DNA of 64,000 nt from DASVWZ01 sp963715675 (GTDB lineage Bacteria; Acidobacteriota; Terriglobia; Terriglobales; Acidobacteriaceae): NCBI GenBank assembly GCA_963715675.1, contig OY970265.1, positions 806,001 to 870,000 on the forward strand, given 5' to 3'. Position numbers and translations under genes: made by a program. Shown here piece after piece: positions 62,290 through 64,000 of the stretch. Below the pieces are notes generated by a model. That model was not told the origin of the DNA. It ran no database searches and was given only the letters and a program-made list of their open reading frames with translations. Positions within the stretch are counted from its first letter, which is position 1, and every line of letters begins with the position of its first letter.

Positions 62290-63330
62290 TTGCCTCCTTC
62301 CCAACACAAACGCAACCGTGGGCCGCTTTGGCATCGCCCGCATCGCCAGGCGGCAACCCGAGTGTTGCTCATCAGCGCGGCGCTGCTGGCCGTCTTCCAG
62401 GCTCCATTGCTGCCGGGACAAGCCAGAACCACGAACTGCGTCGCCAAGCAATATAAGATCGTGGCCTTGCCGTTGCGTCCGGCGGGAATCAACGCATCCC
62501 GCCAGGTCGTTGGTAAAACCGATTCGAACCAGGCTGCCTGGTGGACCGAGCAGCGCGGATTCCACAAGCTCCGCTTGCCGGAGGGACTCAGCCATGCTGA
62601 AGCGGTCAGCCTCAACAGCGCGGGAGACATTGTGGGTCTGGCCACCAACGGTGATGGCAGCAAACGCCGTGCGTTTCTGTACGCCAAAGGCGAAGTTACT
62701 TTGTTGCCGGGCGAGCCCTCGAAGGCATTCGCCATCAATGATGCAGGCGTGATCGCCGGAGAGTCTCCAGTGCATGGAAAAGCCGGAACCCGCCCCGTCT
62801 TGTGGCAGAAGCAGGCAACCGTCGATCTGGGAGCTTGCTGTGGTGGCTTCGCCAGCGCGATTAACCAGCACGGGCAGGCAGTAGGGCAGACCTACGATCC
62901 GCAGGGACGTTACCATGCTTTCCTCTGGGACCAGAAATTAGGGCTCCGCATGATCGGGCCGCGTGATGAATACAGCTCCGCGATCGCCATCAACGACGCC
63001 GGCCACGCAGCGGTACAGGTTTTGACCCAGGTGTTTCTCTATGAGGACGGGAAACTCACGCGGCTGGACTTGTCGCGGGATTCTCCCAGCCAGGCTTATG
63101 CCCTCAATAATTGCGATGTCGTAGTTGGCTCCTTCGGTCCGAATTCTGACGAGCAGCGCGCCTTCCTGTGGGAGAAAACCGCCGGCTTTGTGGATCTGAA
63201 CCAGCGAATTCCAGCCGGCTCGGGCTGGACACTCGAGGTCGCCACCAGCCTCAACGACAAAGGCGAGATCGTCGGCTGGGGCGATCACAAGACCGGCGAT
63301 GATGCAGGTTTCCTGCTGGTTCCGCAGTGA
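62290..63330 (+). CDS. Secreted HAF-repeat protein
   Basis: 346 aa. A TTG at 62290 gives a Lys/Arg/His-rich head before the hydrophobic segment (VLLISAALLAVFQAPLLPGQA); a GTG at 62362 is an alternative. The mature part has about six HAF-type units: INASRQVVGKTDSNQAAWW, LNSAGDIVGLATNGDGSKRRAFLY, INDAGVIAGESPV, INQHGQAVGQTYDPQGRYHAFLW, LNDKGEIVGWGDH. These repeats are known from extracellular proteins of unknown role and likely form a propeller. Confidence 0.88.
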   Translation: MPPSQHKRNRGPLWHRPHRQAATRVLLISAALLAVFQAPLLPGQARTTNCVAKQYKIVALPLRPAGINASRQVVGKTDSNQAAWWTEQRGFHKLRLPEGLSHAEAVSLNSAGDIVGLATNGDGSKRRAFLYAKGEVTLLPGEPSKAFAINDAGVIAGESPVHGKAGTRPVLWQKQATVDLGACCGGFASAINQHGQAVGQTYDPQGRYHAFLWDQKLGLRMIGPRDEYSSAIAINDAGHAAVQVLTQVFLYEDGKLTRLDLSRDSPSQAYALNNCDVVVGSFGPNSDEQRAFLWEKTAGFVDLNQRIPAGSGWTLEVATSLNDKGEIVGWGDHKTGDDAGFLLVPQ

Positions 63331-63363
63331 AGCGTGGCAGAAGAACGAACGCGAACGTTGCCG

Positions 63364-64000
63364 TTATTGGGTGATCTCAAACACAACTCCGTAAAGGTAC
63401 TTACCGCCCCAGGAGGTTGTACCGTAGATATTGCCTTTCCCGTCCAGGGTTACGCCAGCCAGGGGCTGGCCACCGTCGGTGCCCTTGAAGTGGTGGGACA
63501 CAGTGTACCTCCACTTGCCGTTCGCGCCGGGCGCCAGTTTGAACACCACGCCGCAGCTGCATCCGCCTCCGCCACCGCCAGCGGTTCCATACAGATCGCC
63601 TTTGCCGTCCGGAATTACCGGGCCCGGCAGTCCACCGTCCTCTACACCGCGAAATGAGTACAGGATCCTCTCCTGCCACTGGCCCGCCTTGCCCACCCTG
63701 AGCTCGTATATCGTGCCGCCCTGGTAGGTGCCGCCGTAGTAGGTGGTGCCGTACAGGTTCCCGTGAAAACCCAGCACCACCCCCTCCAAGAAAGGCGCCT
63801 CCCCATCATTCTTGAACTGGGCGAATCGGTGCAGCACCCGCTCCTTCCAACCGCCTTTCCCCAGGGGCGTCAGTTCGAAAACGGTGCCGCAGCCCCCCGA
63901 ACCCGCCAGACACTTAGAATAGTTGCCGCCGTATAGCGTAATGCCATAGAGGTTGCCCATAAAGTCCAGGATCAACGGCACGTCGGACTTCGAACCGTCG
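63364..64000 (-). CDS. GloVer-repeat protein, partial (start lies beyond the right edge)
   Basis: The minus-strand frame is open to the window edge; a GTG at 63981 is internal because the frame reads GSKSDVPLILDFMGNLYGI across it. Four GloVer units are visible: GNLYGITLYGG, GNLYGTTYYGG, GDLYGTAGGG, GNIYGTTSWGG, each with VFELTP or VFKLAP blocks and LHRFAQF-type ends. It is the fifth GloVer gene in the window and the only one on the minus strand, convergent with the HAF gene. Confidence 0.88.
   Translation of the reverse strand, partial: DGSKSDVPLILDFMGNLYGITLYGGNYSKCLAGSGGCGTVFELTPLGKGGWKERVLHRFAQFKNDGEAPFLEGVVLGFHGNLYGTTYYGGTYQGGTIYELRVGKAGQWQERILYSFRGVEDGGLPGPVIPDGKGDLYGTAGGGGGGCSCGVVFKLAPGANGKWRYTVSHHFKGTDGGQPLAGVTLDGKGNIYGTTSWGGKYLYGVVFEITQ

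Noticed and set aside
1..64000. CRISPR arrays or rRNA genes
   Set aside because: No regularly spaced direct repeats and no rRNA-like sequence were seen. One tRNA was found.

Overview
The window most likely comes from an Acidobacteriota genome (a Terriglobia/Koribacter-like soil lineage). This is inferred from gene content and style: moderately high G+C, a Ser/Thr kinase fused to TolB/FlgO-like and TPR domains, many secreted beta-propeller proteins (GloVer/TIGR03803, NHL, HAF, FG-GAP, choice-of-anchor D plus quinoprotein-like), a winged-helix regulator with a membrane tail, and dispersed REP-like hairpins. No rRNA or marker gene is present to fix the taxon.

Layout. 1-5617 is the end of an integrated element: two divergent paralogous XRE-type regulators (one runs off the left edge and starts near 344), an S24-like domain, a J-like protein, an excisionase and a tyrosine integrase whose stop lies 6 bp from the CCA end of a tRNA-Ala(GGC). 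5.9-12.4 kb holds a secreted coiled-coil protein, an ECF sigma/anti-sigma pair, and a four-gene oligopeptide-type ABC operon on the minus strand. 13-17.6 kb holds a secreted phosphoesterase pseudogene split by a complete IS256-family element (9-bp target duplication, matching ends) and further broken by a 1-nt frameshift, then a GloVer-repeat protein. 18-25 kb has a sigma-54 activator with a C-terminal PilZ domain, the Ser/Thr kinase, and a zinc-peptidase/ATP-grasp pair.

27-33.5 kb is the most coherent system: a secreted cytochrome c, a structured leader ending in an intrinsic terminator, then five overlapping genes: a HybA-like ferredoxin, a HybB/NrfD-like membrane subunit, a histidine kinase with periplasmic heme-type motifs, a sigma-54 response regulator and an archaemetzincin protease. 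It reads as a quinone-linked electron-transfer module with its own redox-sensing two-component system.

34-43.8 kb is rich in secreted proteins: a matrixin-like protein whose zinc site is lost, three more GloVer proteins (two recent tandem copies) and a relic of the phosphoesterase C-terminus. 43.87-46.12 kb is a complete IS1-like element with inverted ends, an 8-bp target duplication and three passenger genes. 46-64 kb carries YihY, a cold-shock protein, CDP-alcohol phosphotransferase/GtrA, a winged-helix membrane regulator, a GH clan-A-like glycosidase with an FG-GAP protein, large secreted propeller proteins, a sulfotransferase, a HAF-repeat protein and a fifth GloVer gene cut by the right edge.
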